Notes under the pieces: model-generated
Told to the model about the DNA's origin: nothing
Seen by the model: only the letters and a program-made list of their open reading frames with translations
The model's database searches: none
Position numbers and translations under genes: made by a program
Virus record (IMG/VR): IMGVR_UViG_3300010368_000099
Span: 1 to 25,007 of that record
Direction: 5' to 3' (one strand)
Length of the DNA: 25,007 nucleotides
From: a virus
In this document: positions 7,892 to 15,340 of the stretch, piece after piece
How positions within the stretch are numbered: the stretch's first letter is position 1
Layout of the letters: each line of letters opens with the position of its first letter

Positions 7892-9502
7892 TTAAAACAT
7901 ACGATCGTGTTCTGGAAATTCAATCCAACCTGCTTCATCAGCAATTGGGTCTCCATTATCAATAAATCCAAAAGGAAGTAATTCGTCATCAAGCTGTTGT
8001 TCTGTTTTTTCTTTTAACTGAGCTAAAGTATTTATGTCTGTTAATTCCCTAAAGAATCGTTGGTCTGATAACCAAGCAAACAATACTAAAGTCATTACAA
8101 GATCATCGTTAGATCCTGACTCTGCTTCATAACTGTTACCTTTTTTACTAAATCGTGATAACTCCTGTATTGTAGTGTAATCTTGTATTATTAACTGATT
8201 TTGCTCAATTAATAATTTCAATATTGAACAACCTTTTGATTTTACACTACGCGTTGTTCTTATTCCATGATCTGACCTCTTCCCGCCAAAATTCGATACC
8301 TGCTTGCCGGCTCTGCCTGCGTTTTCAGTAAAGAGAAGATTTTCGTAGCCGTAGTCCATTAAGAGTATATCGGAAACTTGTTCGCCGATGTCATTAATTT
8401 CAACTAATACTGCTGCCTCATTATACATCAGCCCTATTCTATATATAACAGATGCAAAGTCAACTGGACTAACGGTGTTATCGCGAAATACACATACTTG
8501 TTTATATGGCATCGATGATGTGTCTATCACATTAAATGCCGAATAATCAAGACCTTTACCTCTCGATACGTCAACTATCATAACATACGAGTGGTCTTTT
8601 AATACAGTCTCGTATTGTACAATATGTTCGCTTTCAGCGATTGGTCTTGATGGAGCAAGTTCTTTTAGTTTGGCACCACTAATAAGAGTACCTGAGCTTC
8701 CTAGAAATTGGCAACAGTACTCTTGGTTGAACTTTTCCATATCAAAATCTAAAGCTTCAAGAGTTTCTTCTTTCCATTGTTCATCTCGCCCAGGTACATC
8801 ATACCACATAACTTCAACATATTCATAACCATTAGTGCCTTCTTTGGCGCCTTTACACGTTTTCCAAAAATGATTTAGACCATTCGGAGTAGAAGTCATT
8901 AATAACTTTGTTGTTTTACCTGATGATATTGTTGGATATACCGAAGCAAAGAATTCATCAAACCCTTCAATAAACGCAACTTCGTCAAGGTATAGAAAGG
9001 AAATAGATTTACCACGAATTGCAGATGAAGTTGTTGTACCCGCATATATCTTACAACCATTTTCTAAAGTAATATTACCTTTATTCCATTCTTCAATTCC
9101 TTGCTGCATCCATTTAGGTAAAGCTTCATACGCCAATTGAATACGACCCAGCACCTCCCGCGCGGCATCACCCTTGTTTGCCAATACAGCAACAGTTTTA
9201 AATTCATTAAAGAGGATGTAGTGCAATATAACAGCCACTGCAGTTGTAGTCTTGCCTGCCTGCCTAGATGTTAGTACAGAAACACGCCTTTCTTTTGTAA
9301 TCTTTTGGACGATATCTTTTTGGTATCCGTACATATTCATAGGTATTAATCCATGATCAACATGTACAATTTTAATATAGTTTTCAGCAAAGTAAATAGG
9401 ATCTTCGGCGCACTTCATATATTCTTGGAGCATTTCAGGCGTAAATTCAATTTGCTCGCCTATCTTTTTGAGAAACGAGTTACCTAAGTAACCTTTATCC
9501 AT
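7892..9502 (-). CDS. 17: terminase large subunit gp17 (packaging ATPase and nuclease)
   Basis: ATP-driven motor that packages and cuts concatemeric DNA. In a frame opening with GTG at 9514 (540 residues), Walker A is SRQAGKTT (83-90), Walker B FLYLDE (173-178) and the coupling motif TSTPNG (207-212). The RNase H-like nuclease has acidic candidates D315 (IVDVS), E373 or D375 (VEINDIG) and D470/D471 (SNDDLVMT), in the order of T4 D401, E458 and D542. I prefer the ATG at 9502 (536 residues): AAGGGTGA ends 8 bases before it, and it makes an 8-base overlap with gp16, whereas the GTG at 9514 lies inside that ribosome site. T4 gp17 has 610 residues, so this is a compact version. No intein or intron breaks the frame. 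Confidence 0.97.
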   Translation of the reverse strand: MDKGYLGNSFLKKIGEQIEFTPEMLQEYMKCAEDPIYFAENYIKIVHVDHGLIPMNMYGYQKDIVQKITKERRVSVLTSRQAGKTTTAVAVILHYILFNEFKTVAVLANKGDAAREVLGRIQLAYEALPKWMQQGIEEWNKGNITLENGCKIYAGTTTSSAIRGKSISFLYLDEVAFIEGFDEFFASVYPTISSGKTTKLLMTSTPNGLNHFWKTCKGAKEGTNGYEYVEVMWYDVPGRDEQWKEETLEALDFDMEKFNQEYCCQFLGSSGTLISGAKLKELAPSRPIAESEHIVQYETVLKDHSYVMIVDVSRGKGLDYSAFNVIDTSSMPYKQVCVFRDNTVSPVDFASVIYRIGLMYNEAAVLVEINDIGEQVSDILLMDYGYENLLFTENAGRAGKQVSNFGGKRSDHGIRTTRSVKSKGCSILKLLIEQNQLIIQDYTTIQELSRFSKKGNSYEAESGSNDDLVMTLVLFAWLSDQRFFRELTDINTLAQLKEKTEQQLDDELLPFGFIDNGDPIADEAGWIEFPEHDRMF

Positions 9503-9971
9503 CTTTTGTTTCACCCTTAATCATTTTAAGTAAATCAGAGGTGGATACGATCAAATTATTATTAGTTACTTGACTTTGATTTGAAGTACCTTCTTCCTTA
9601 GCGTATCTTCGCTTTGTTGACATTTCAACATAATCTTTGTTTGCGTCAAGTAATGTTTTCATTAATGTTGATACAACTTCAAATGCGCGAGGGGATTCAG
9701 ATTGTTTTGCGATAGCTGTCATTTCCCTGACCGCGTCATCGCCAAGCGTAATGATACTTTCAATATTGGCTTTTGCTAATTCAATATCTTTTAAATTTTC
9801 ATCAGCTAATTTATCCATAGGGGCTAACGGTTGATATACAGACTCTTGAGGAAGATTCTTGATGTCATCTACCATCTCAATAACTTGAGGTACAGCTTCT
9901 TCTTCACACTCAATAATAGTTTCATCAAGTGATCGCATATTTAGTGCTTGCGCAATGCTTTTGTCACTCAT
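9495..9971 (-). CDS. 16: terminase small subunit gp16
   Basis: Ring-forming regulator that recognises phage DNA and stimulates the gp17 ATPase. The protein has 158 residues (T4 gp16 has 164). It is acidic at the N-terminus, with a helical centre (about 55-125, including VREMTAIAKQSESPRAFEVVSTLMKTLLDA in pattern) that fits the oligomerising coiled core of gp16. The C-terminus is Ser/Thr/Asn-rich and then charged. TTGGAGTG precedes the ATG at 9971. The identification leans on its position immediately before and overlapping gp17. Confidence 0.88.
   Translation of the reverse strand: MSDKSIAQALNMRSLDETIIECEEEAVPQVIEMVDDIKNLPQESVYQPLAPMDKLADENLKDIELAKANIESIITLGDDAVREMTAIAKQSESPRAFEVVSTLMKTLLDANKDYVEMSTKRRYAKEEGTSNQSQVTNNNLIVSTSDLLKMIKGETKDG
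9511..9518 (-). promoter_or_regulatory. ribosome binding site that sets the gp17 start at 9502
   Basis: AAGGGTGA on the minus strand, 8 bases before the ATG at 9502. It overlaps the GTG at 9512-9514 that would otherwise open the frame, which argues against GTG being the start. Confidence 0.65.
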
Positions 9972-9987
9972 TATGTTTCACTCCAAT

Positions 9988-10404
9988 TCATATAGTATTA
10001 TTTATCGCGCAAGACTTCCTCAGCGCGGAACTACTAAATCTGTGATCTCTATTATTAAAGAATAAATCAATATCTCGCCTGCGGCAAATATCTTTTCCTG
10101 TAAAATCTTTATCTCTATATTCGTTGCCCAAGATTCTAACATGAATTGTATATAATTCAAGAATATCTTCGAGGTCTTGTTCTGTTGAATAAGGAATAAT
10201 TTCGTCAACATAGCGTACTGCCTTTAATTGACTATACCTCTCAACTATTGTTTGTATAGGAGGATTTTTACTAGCTCTATCATGCGAAGGATCCATTTGC
10301 AGCCCAACAATTAAATAATCGCACTGTTCTTTTGCTTCTCTTAACATTTGAACATGGCCTGCGTGTAGCAAATCAAAAGTGCTACAAGTAAAACCTATTT
10401 TCAT
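9988..10404 (-). CDS. cytidylyltransferase-like nucleotidyltransferase
   Basis: 138 residues, the size of TagD/glycerol-3-phosphate cytidylyltransferase (about 130). The CTP-binding signature STFDLLHAGH has its HxGH at 14-17. Another conserved segment is ILGNEYRDKDFTGKDI (91-106). The C-terminal RTxGISTT block of the family is replaced by HRFSSSALRK (121-130), so substrate is uncertain. Activity would be transfer of CMP (or AMP) to a small phosphate such as glycerol-3-phosphate or a sugar phosphate. The gene sits between gp15 and gp16; I recall the same placement in vibriophage KVP40-type genomes. AAGGAA precedes the ATG. A role in virion glycan or lipid modification is only inference. Confidence 0.85.
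   Translation of the reverse strand: MKIGFTCSTFDLLHAGHVQMLREAKEQCDYLIVGLQMDPSHDRASKNPPIQTIVERYSQLKAVRYVDEIIPYSTEQDLEDILELYTIHVRILGNEYRDKDFTGKDICRRRDIDLFFNNRDHRFSSSALRKSCAINNTI
9999..10006 (-). promoter_or_regulatory. possible weak late promoter (GATAAATA) before gp16
   Basis: One mismatch to TATAAATA, inside the last codons of the cytidylyltransferase and 28 bases before the gp16 ATG. Spacing is similar to that of the exact octamers. Confidence 0.35.
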
Positions 10405-10434
10405 AATGTATTTCCTTCATAATATATTTGATGT

Positions 10435-11292
10435 TTAACTTGGTTCCGTATCACTTATAGTTTCTGCAAAGTCCCAGTTATCATCAAAATCAATTAAGCT
10501 ATAGTCAATTGATATAGACGCATCTGATGTTGGAGTACCGTTTGCTGTCATACCAGGCTGTATTGTTTGGTATTCTTCAAACTCAGTATCAGTTGGTGTA
10601 TCAGTTGCATAACGCATATCCATGAATTTGATAACTTTTTTATCTTTCTCTGGCCCAAAGAACCACCCTTTCATTGTAAAATCTAATGTATACAATATGG
10701 ATCTTCTTGTTTCAAAGTCTCCGTCGTATATATCTTCTGAGTTTACTGAATTTAATATTAATGGTATATCAAGCGGTTCCAATTCTGGAATCATTCGCAC
10801 TGTACTTGTAAAATCTGGATTAAAGAATGGCAATATTTGTTCTAATATTTTAACAGCGTCTTCATTATATTTTGCCATGATATACAATGAGAATCCCATA
10901 TTATATGGAGTCCCAGAATATACAAATCTTCTATTACCGCCCTGTTCATCAGCAGTAGTCTTTCTTATTCTTCTTGTTGGCGAAACCTTTCTTTCTGCAT
11001 CATATTCAAAAGTATTTAGTTCAAAGGACATACGTGGTAATGCAATTGCATAAGGTCTACCGCCTATTGTATTTCCAGTCGCATCTTGAGCTGCACCGGC
11101 CTGTAGTCCAGGATCTTGTTCAAGCCTTGCTAATACTTTTTGATAAGGCGCATAAGCTATAGGAACAATCTGCCTTTGATTTAATGTGCCATCGGTTGAA
11201 GTTCTTCTTACTTCCAGCTGATTAAAGTACGTGCCAAACAAAGCCACATACTTGCGAATAGATTGATTATAAAAATAATTTGCAATAGCCAT
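10435..11292 (-). CDS. 15: tail sheath stabiliser and completion protein gp15
   Basis: Hexamer that caps the top of the tail and joins it to the neck. The protein has 285 residues (T4 gp15 has 272). The N-terminal YFYNQSIRKYVALFGTYFN and the downstream IPIAYAPYQK-type stretch (here IVPIAYAPYQKVLAR) are well conserved in the family. So is PRMSFELN, followed by the GTPYNMGFSLYIMAK region. The ATG at 11292 overlaps the gp14 stop as TAATG, which indicates coupled translation. Confidence 0.94.
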   Translation of the reverse strand: MAIANYFYNQSIRKYVALFGTYFNQLEVRRTSTDGTLNQRQIVPIAYAPYQKVLARLEQDPGLQAGAAQDATGNTIGGRPYAIALPRMSFELNTFEYDAERKVSPTRRIRKTTADEQGGNRRFVYSGTPYNMGFSLYIMAKYNEDAVKILEQILPFFNPDFTSTVRMIPELEPLDIPLILNSVNSEDIYDGDFETRRSILYTLDFTMKGWFFGPEKDKKVIKFMDMRYATDTPTDTEFEEYQTIQPGMTANGTPTSDASISIDYSLIDFDDNWDFAETISDTEPS

Positions 11293-11978
11293 TAAGTGTC
11301 ACTTATCTGTATATTTTCGCTGAATGGATCTACTTCTGAAAAGTCAAGAATACCGTCGGCCGTTAATTCGAAGTCAAGGTTTTGGGCATTATCATCAGCA
11401 ATAGATAGAGCATTTAGTGTTGCTGTATTTGAAACATATATGTCTGTGTTGTAGGCTTCAAAGTAGTTATCAATTTCAGTACGACCAGTATTGAATCTTT
11501 GATTACTGTATTCTAATAGCTCGCATGTCATATCAAATACTTGGGTCTTTCCCATTTGATAAAATACACTTTCATGTTCAACATATGTTATTTCAAATAT
11601 CTTTTCGTTTATCGGGAAGTAAATTAAATCGCCTTCTCTTGGGCGAATAATACTAGTTACTTCACGAGTAACATATCTTTCAAAAGTTCTATTGGCAACA
11701 GTTAGTGTTAATTGATCTCTTATCTCTAAACCAAATTTAGAAAGAAAATCTCCATCACCGTCAAATCCGTCCATGTTTTTAACATAAGATTCAAATTCAA
11801 ATGTTTCATTATACTCTGGATAGTCATCTTCATTAAAAATACTATCTCGACCTTTAATTGACTTGGTAATATAAATTACATCTACGCCGTATATCTTAAT
11901 TGATTCAATTACTAAATCGTCAATTAATTCTTGCTCGGACGTTCTTGAATAATTGTTAAAGAATACATTAGTGGCCAT
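11292..11978 (-). CDS. 14: neck protein gp14
   Basis: Neck component that with gp13 closes the packaged head and receives the tail. The protein has 228 residues (T4 gp14 has 256). The N-terminus has VFFNNYSRTSEQELIDDL and VDVIYI. A central RPREGDLIYFPIN-xx-FEITYVEHE block fits the family. It ends as TAATG into gp15 and begins three bases after gp13, so gp13, gp14 and gp15 form a tight set. The ribosome site (GGGTAA) is weak, in line with coupling. Confidence 0.92.
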   Translation of the reverse strand: MATNVFFNNYSRTSEQELIDDLVIESIKIYGVDVIYITKSIKGRDSIFNEDDYPEYNETFEFESYVKNMDGFDGDGDFLSKFGLEIRDQLTLTVANRTFERYVTREVTSIIRPREGDLIYFPINEKIFEITYVEHESVFYQMGKTQVFDMTCELLEYSNQRFNTGRTEIDNYFEAYNTDIYVSNTATLNALSIADDNAQNLDFELTADGILDFSEVDPFSENIQISDT

Positions 11979-11981
11979 GTG

Positions 11982-12725
11982 TTACCCAATATAGTTATAA
12001 GAAAGAGGCTGTAAATTATTAATGGCATCTTCTTCCATTAACTTTCTTTCTTCCTTACCGTCAGCAAGTATTTGCTCTCCATTAAATTGAACTCCGCCAA
12101 CTAATGACATTCCAGTAAACTTAGTTAAATTTGAACCCCACTGCTCTTTAATCAATGCCGCAGTATAATTCTGTAACCAACGATCTGACCATACATCAGA
12201 GTAAGTTGATGGATCTATTACATCGTAAGCTTCAATGATAATATATTCGCCTACTCCCAATGATCCTTTATCAATATCAAGGTATAATCTATTTACATGT
12301 TTGTTATATCTTACCATGGGTTTGCCAACAAGCATTTCTTGCAAAAACTCCATGTGAGACATTGCCATAAAATAGTTTGTAGTATTATAACCCGTAATAT
12401 CTTCAAGATTATTTAATACGAATTGATACTGAACATTAAAGATTCCTGAACCGGTTGATATACTTGACTGCATATTAAATATACCAGATATGCCAAGTAA
12501 TTGTGGCGGCAATGTTACGTATCCGTTAGTTTTATCTTCTTCGGTAATTTGGTGTTTTAAATAAACTAATTGACTACCGTTATAATGATAGTCTCTCCAG
12601 AAATCCACGGCTTCATCAATACGATCGTCTATTTGTTCATCAGAAACATTAATGTCAATGACAGGCGCCCCGAGCTTTCTCATTACCCAGTCTTTAAAAG
12701 TTTGTCTGCTTGTTGGCTGTGCCAT
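11982..12725 (-). CDS. 13: neck protein gp13
   Basis: Head-completion neck protein that binds the portal side. The protein has 247 residues, shorter than T4 gp13 (309). Family features are the N-terminal FKDWVMRKLGAPVIDINVSDEQIDDRIDEA and W43-RDYHY region and the C-terminal LQNYTAALIKEQWGSNLTKF with GGVQFNGEQI. A late-promoter octamer lies 27 bases before the ATG. It leads the neck-packaging operon that continues to gp17. Confidence 0.93.
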   Translation of the reverse strand: MAQPTSRQTFKDWVMRKLGAPVIDINVSDEQIDDRIDEAVDFWRDYHYNGSQLVYLKHQITEEDKTNGYVTLPPQLLGISGIFNMQSSISTGSGIFNVQYQFVLNNLEDITGYNTTNYFMAMSHMEFLQEMLVGKPMVRYNKHVNRLYLDIDKGSLGVGEYIIIEAYDVIDPSTYSDVWSDRWLQNYTAALIKEQWGSNLTKFTGMSLVGGVQFNGEQILADGKEERKLMEEDAINNLQPLSYNYIG

Positions 12726-12751
12726 ATCTATTCTCTGTAAACGTATTTTAT

Positions 12752-12759
12752 TATTTATA
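12752..12759 (-). promoter_or_regulatory. T4-type late promoter (TATAAATA) for gp13 to gp17
   Basis: Exact TATAAATA on the minus strand in the 49-base gap upstream of gp13, 27 bases before the ATG. No further exact octamer appears until after gp17, so this probably drives gp13-14-15-cytidylyltransferase-gp16-gp17. Confidence 0.78.
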
Positions 12760-12774
12760 CTTTAGTTAAAAATT

Positions 12775-13242
12775 CTAAGCAATGCCGCTCGCTTCGAGCG
12801 TATACGCATCAACGTCAATATTTGAATTATCAGATTTTTGTCTGATAGAAATATTGAACGTAGCAGACACCCTCCCGCCACTGGAAGCTATTTGTTTTCT
12901 CCACTCTCTGCTGGTACTTAGATCTAGCCAAATTCCTTGCGAATCACCAGCAACAAACCCAGAAACTACATCACACTTTATCTCCCAGTCGGTGTTATCA
13001 ATACCCGTAAGATTAGATAACCAATCATAAGTTAGGAGTTGCGAGCCAGCAAACGTAGTCCGGTAATGAACTTCATTGCCAGTATTAGTAAATCTTAATT
13101 CTGCTGTGGCGGTTGTGTTAGGAGCTCCATCAGCATCCCCGAAGATATAGCCACCCCTAAGGGTTGGATATGGCCCAGATGGCGCAGCAGCTGCTTGCCC
13201 CATATTCCCGCCTATTAATTGTGTTACTGTTGGTAAAGCCAT
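12775..13242 (-). CDS. virion-like paralog, domain B only
   Basis: 155 residues from the ATG at 13242. The frame is open to a TTG at 13269, but that start would overlap the upstream gene and has no ribosome site, whereas AAGGAA lies 6 bases before the ATG. The second half contains GIWLDLSTSREW and a following FNISIRQ strand, matching GVWLNLGTSRTW and NAWLALNVERTF in the next two upstream genes. The N-terminal part is Gly/Ala/Pro-rich. The predicted fold is all beta. It is the fourth gene of a four-gene paralog set. Function is unknown; a fibre or head decoration protein is likely from context. A perfect 6-base inverted repeat lies in its last codons (12786-12800). Confidence 0.82.
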   Translation of the reverse strand: MALPTVTQLIGGNMGQAAAAPSGPYPTLRGGYIFGDADGAPNTTATAELRFTNTGNEVHYRTTFAGSQLLTYDWLSNLTGIDNTDWEIKCDVVSGFVAGDSQGIWLDLSTSREWRKQIASSGGRVSATFNISIRQKSDNSNIDVDAYTLEASGIA

Positions 13243-13248
13243 TTTTAT

Positions 13249-13254
13249 TTCCTT
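13249..13254 (-). promoter_or_regulatory. ribosome binding site that sets the start at 13242
   Basis: AAGGAA on the minus strand, 6 bases before the ATG at 13242. It decides between that ATG and the upstream in-frame TTG at 13269. Confidence 0.65.
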
Positions 13255-14068
13255 ACGGTTCGAAGTCAACAGACATCGATAATGTACCTGTTGCTAAAAC
13301 TACAAGTGTGGACGCATTCCTAATTTGTAAATTGCCTATAATATTCTTAACACCGGGATTGTAATCCGAATCACGAATACTCCAAGTTCTGGATGTTCCA
13401 AGATTAAGCCAAACACCATTACCTGGATTAGCGATTACATCGCCAGTAGAACCTGTAAAACTCCATCGTACATCGTAATCGCTTGCGGCACCAGTTATTA
13501 ACCAAGTTTCAGAACTCATGAGTGTCGCCCCACCACCACCGTTAGATCCAACATTACTCATTGACGCAATACCGGTGCTTGCTATTCTGAAGTTACACTG
13601 TGCCGCGCCGCCCAGGCTGGAAGCGTAGACAAAACCAGCCCAAGGGGTGTTATTCATTACAACGTCTGGGCTCGCCGCAGCAGCAGTACCATATCCTTGA
13701 GCATTAGCTCTTATAACGCCGAGATTACAAAGTTGAAAAGCTATCATCCAATATCGACTGCCGCTCCATGTAGGAGTAGTACTAGCCGGCCACTTAACAT
13801 TTGCACTAAAAGTTGGCGTATATCCAGTAGCAGAAGTATCTAAAAGTAACATAGAAGTTGAACCTTTAAACGCATCAGTTGCGTTAGCTTCAGTAAATGT
13901 AACATTAGAAGACATAACTAACTTCGTCATTGGCTTAGTAAAATCAATAACCGTTGTAATAGTCTGGAGTGTAGCATGAAAACTGCCAGATATACCGTCA
14001 GCGTCTGCAATATTAGTTAATGCTCTTGCATTTGTTATTACTTCAGCGTTTCCTACCTTAATTGCCAT
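13253..14068 (-). CDS. virion-like paralog, domains A and B
   Basis: 271 residues. Domain A is about residues 1-126: it opens MAIKVGNAEVITNARAL, continues TVIDFTKPM, SSNVTFTE and LLLDTS, and ends with TPTWSGSRYW (98-107). Domain B is about 170-271 and has NGVWLNLGTSRTW and a C-terminal LATGTLSM strand. Between them is a Gly-rich link. The same A plus B plan is found in the next upstream gene. The opening MAIKVxxxxVI is common at the N-terminus of marine T4-like fibre or structural proteins, so a virion-surface role is likely but unproven. AGAGGA precedes the ATG. Confidence 0.85.
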   Translation of the reverse strand: MAIKVGNAEVITNARALTNIADADGISGSFHATLQTITTVIDFTKPMTKLVMSSNVTFTEANATDAFKGSTSMLLLDTSATGYTPTFSANVKWPASTTPTWSGSRYWMIAFQLCNLGVIRANAQGYGTAAAASPDVVMNNTPWAGFVYASSLGGAAQCNFRIASTGIASMSNVGSNGGGGATLMSSETWLITGAASDYDVRWSFTGSTGDVIANPGNGVWLNLGTSRTWSIRDSDYNPGVKNIIGNLQIRNASTLVVLATGTLSMSVDFEP

Positions 14069-14080
14069 TTGTATTATCCT

Positions 14081-14890
14081 CTATTGTGCTTCTTGGTTAG
14101 CAATCATGGCATAATATCCAGTTGCAAGAATGTTAACTCCACCAGAATCACTAGCTATTCTAAATAACATATTACAACTAGGTATTGATCCTCCGGCAGT
14201 GGTATCAACGACTTGAAATGTTCTTTCAACATTTAGGGCCAACCAAGCATTAGCAACAGAGCTGCCAGAGCCTAAGGCTCCAGATTGAACTGTGCCATTA
14301 ATATAGTAAGTTTGCGAAGGAGTATCATTGCACCATTCAGTTCCAGCACCAAACTGAGCATTATATGTGCCAGTTATATTAGTTCTGAATAATGTACCAT
14401 CTGTTTTAAATTTCCACCCCGCCACAGCATCCGCGCCATTAGGTGTTATGGAGAGGGCAGTATTATAACTACCACTGCTGCCGCTCAAAGCCACTGTTTC
14501 AGATACAGCTACTGATGGTTGATAAGCAACTGCGGTAGCTCTTACTTCAGTAGAGGACCAACATACCAAACCAATTTGCCAATATCTAGCGCTTGTCCAT
14601 GTTGGTTCAGTACTGTCTGGCCATATTATGTTAGCACTAAAAGTTGGGATATACGGTGCAGTGCCAGTATCTAAGAATAAGAATGCTGTGTGCCCACCAT
14701 TTTTATTTGATTCTGTAAATGTAGTATTAGAAGACATAATTGCTATCATCATAGGAATTGTAAAATCAATTACCGTGCTGATAGAAGTTAAGTTCTGGTG
14801 AAGTCCAGTATATACGCCTGTAGCACCAGTAATATTTTCTATTTGTCTGGTGTTATTGATTACAGTAGTACCGCCTACTTTAATAGCCAT
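14081..14890 (-). CDS. virion-like paralog, domains A and B
   Basis: 269 residues with the same two-domain plan as its downstream neighbour. Domain A (about 1-127) has MAIKVGGTTVINNTRQIENI, TVIDFTIPM, SSNTTFTES, LFLDTG and EPTWTSARYW. Domain B (about 165-269) has NAWLALNVERTF and NILATGYYAM. The intervening part SETVALSGSSGSY is Ser/Gly-rich. The two AB genes have diverged well apart yet keep length and motifs, so duplication is old or selection for variety is strong. AGGAG precedes the ATG. The 12-base gap to the next gene and the shared promoter at 15331 suggest co-expression. Confidence 0.85.
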   Translation of the reverse strand: MAIKVGGTTVINNTRQIENITGATGVYTGLHQNLTSISTVIDFTIPMMIAIMSSNTTFTESNKNGGHTAFLFLDTGTAPYIPTFSANIIWPDSTEPTWTSARYWQIGLVCWSSTEVRATAVAYQPSVAVSETVALSGSSGSYNTALSITPNGADAVAGWKFKTDGTLFRTNITGTYNAQFGAGTEWCNDTPSQTYYINGTVQSGALGSGSSVANAWLALNVERTFQVVDTTAGGSIPSCNMLFRIASDSGGVNILATGYYAMIANQEAQ

Positions 14891-14904
14891 TATTCGTTCT
14901 CCTA

Positions 14905-15294
14905 TTATGCATCATAACCTATTGCCGTTACTCTTACGTCTGTGCCACCATACGCGGCCATATTAACAAGCCAATATCGATGATCCGACCAAGTTGGTTC
15001 AGTTGGCGCAAAATTAAATACACTTGTCGGCCAAGAAGGAGTCCATGGTGTAGCGGACGTATCCAAATCAAGTATTGTTGTCCTTCCGGGAACGACATTA
15101 GTAACAGTGTATGTTGTGTTTGTTGTAAGAACGTCATAGTAAAACGGATAGTTCATATCAATCACGCCGGCATTGGCACTTGGTGAAGGGCGAAAATGAT
15201 CGTACACACCAGTGATGTCTAGAATATTTTGTAAGGCGCCGCCTGTGTATACACCATTGTTTATGACGGTTGTCCCGTCTATTTTAATTGCCAT
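14905..15294 (-). CDS. virion-like paralog, domain A only
   Basis: 129 residues, all domain A: MAIKIDGTTVINNGVYTGGA, then VIDMNYPF, TNTTYTVTN, LDLDTS and EPTWSDHRYW, ending at GYDA with no domain B. It is the first gene of the four-gene set, 37 bases downstream of a late-promoter octamer, with GGAGG before the ATG. Function is unknown. Confidence 0.85.
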   Translation of the reverse strand: MAIKIDGTTVINNGVYTGGALQNILDITGVYDHFRPSPSANAGVIDMNYPFYYDVLTTNTTYTVTNVVPGRTTILDLDTSATPWTPSWPTSVFNFAPTEPTWSDHRYWLVNMAAYGGTDVRVTAIGYDA

Positions 15295-15330
15295 CTTCGT
15301 CCTCCGACTATTAGCATTAATTATTAGTTT

Positions 15331-15338
15331 TATTTATA
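15331..15338 (-). promoter_or_regulatory. T4-type late promoter (TATAAATA) for the four-paralog set
   Basis: Exact TATAAATA on the minus strand in the 46-base gap between the cupin fusion and the first paralog, 37 bases before the ATG at 15294, followed by AAACTAATAAT. Confidence 0.78.
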
Positions 15339-15340
15339 CA

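Noticed and set aside
7892-9502. Intein or intron in the large terminase
   Set aside because: ATPase and nuclease motifs occur in order in one uninterrupted frame with no extra domain; length (536) is below T4.
10622-11053. Plus-strand open frame of 143 codons
   Set aside because: It lies antisense inside gp15, whose frame is clearly conserved, and it has no ribosome site or family motif. The same applies to the other plus-strand frames, for example 17572-17931 and 21066-21443.
12786-12800. Perfect 6-base inverted repeat with a 3-base loop as a terminator
   Set aside because: The stem lies in the last codons of the domain B gene and the nearest T run on the minus strand is only five bases and about 14 bases away, so it is not a clear intrinsic terminator.
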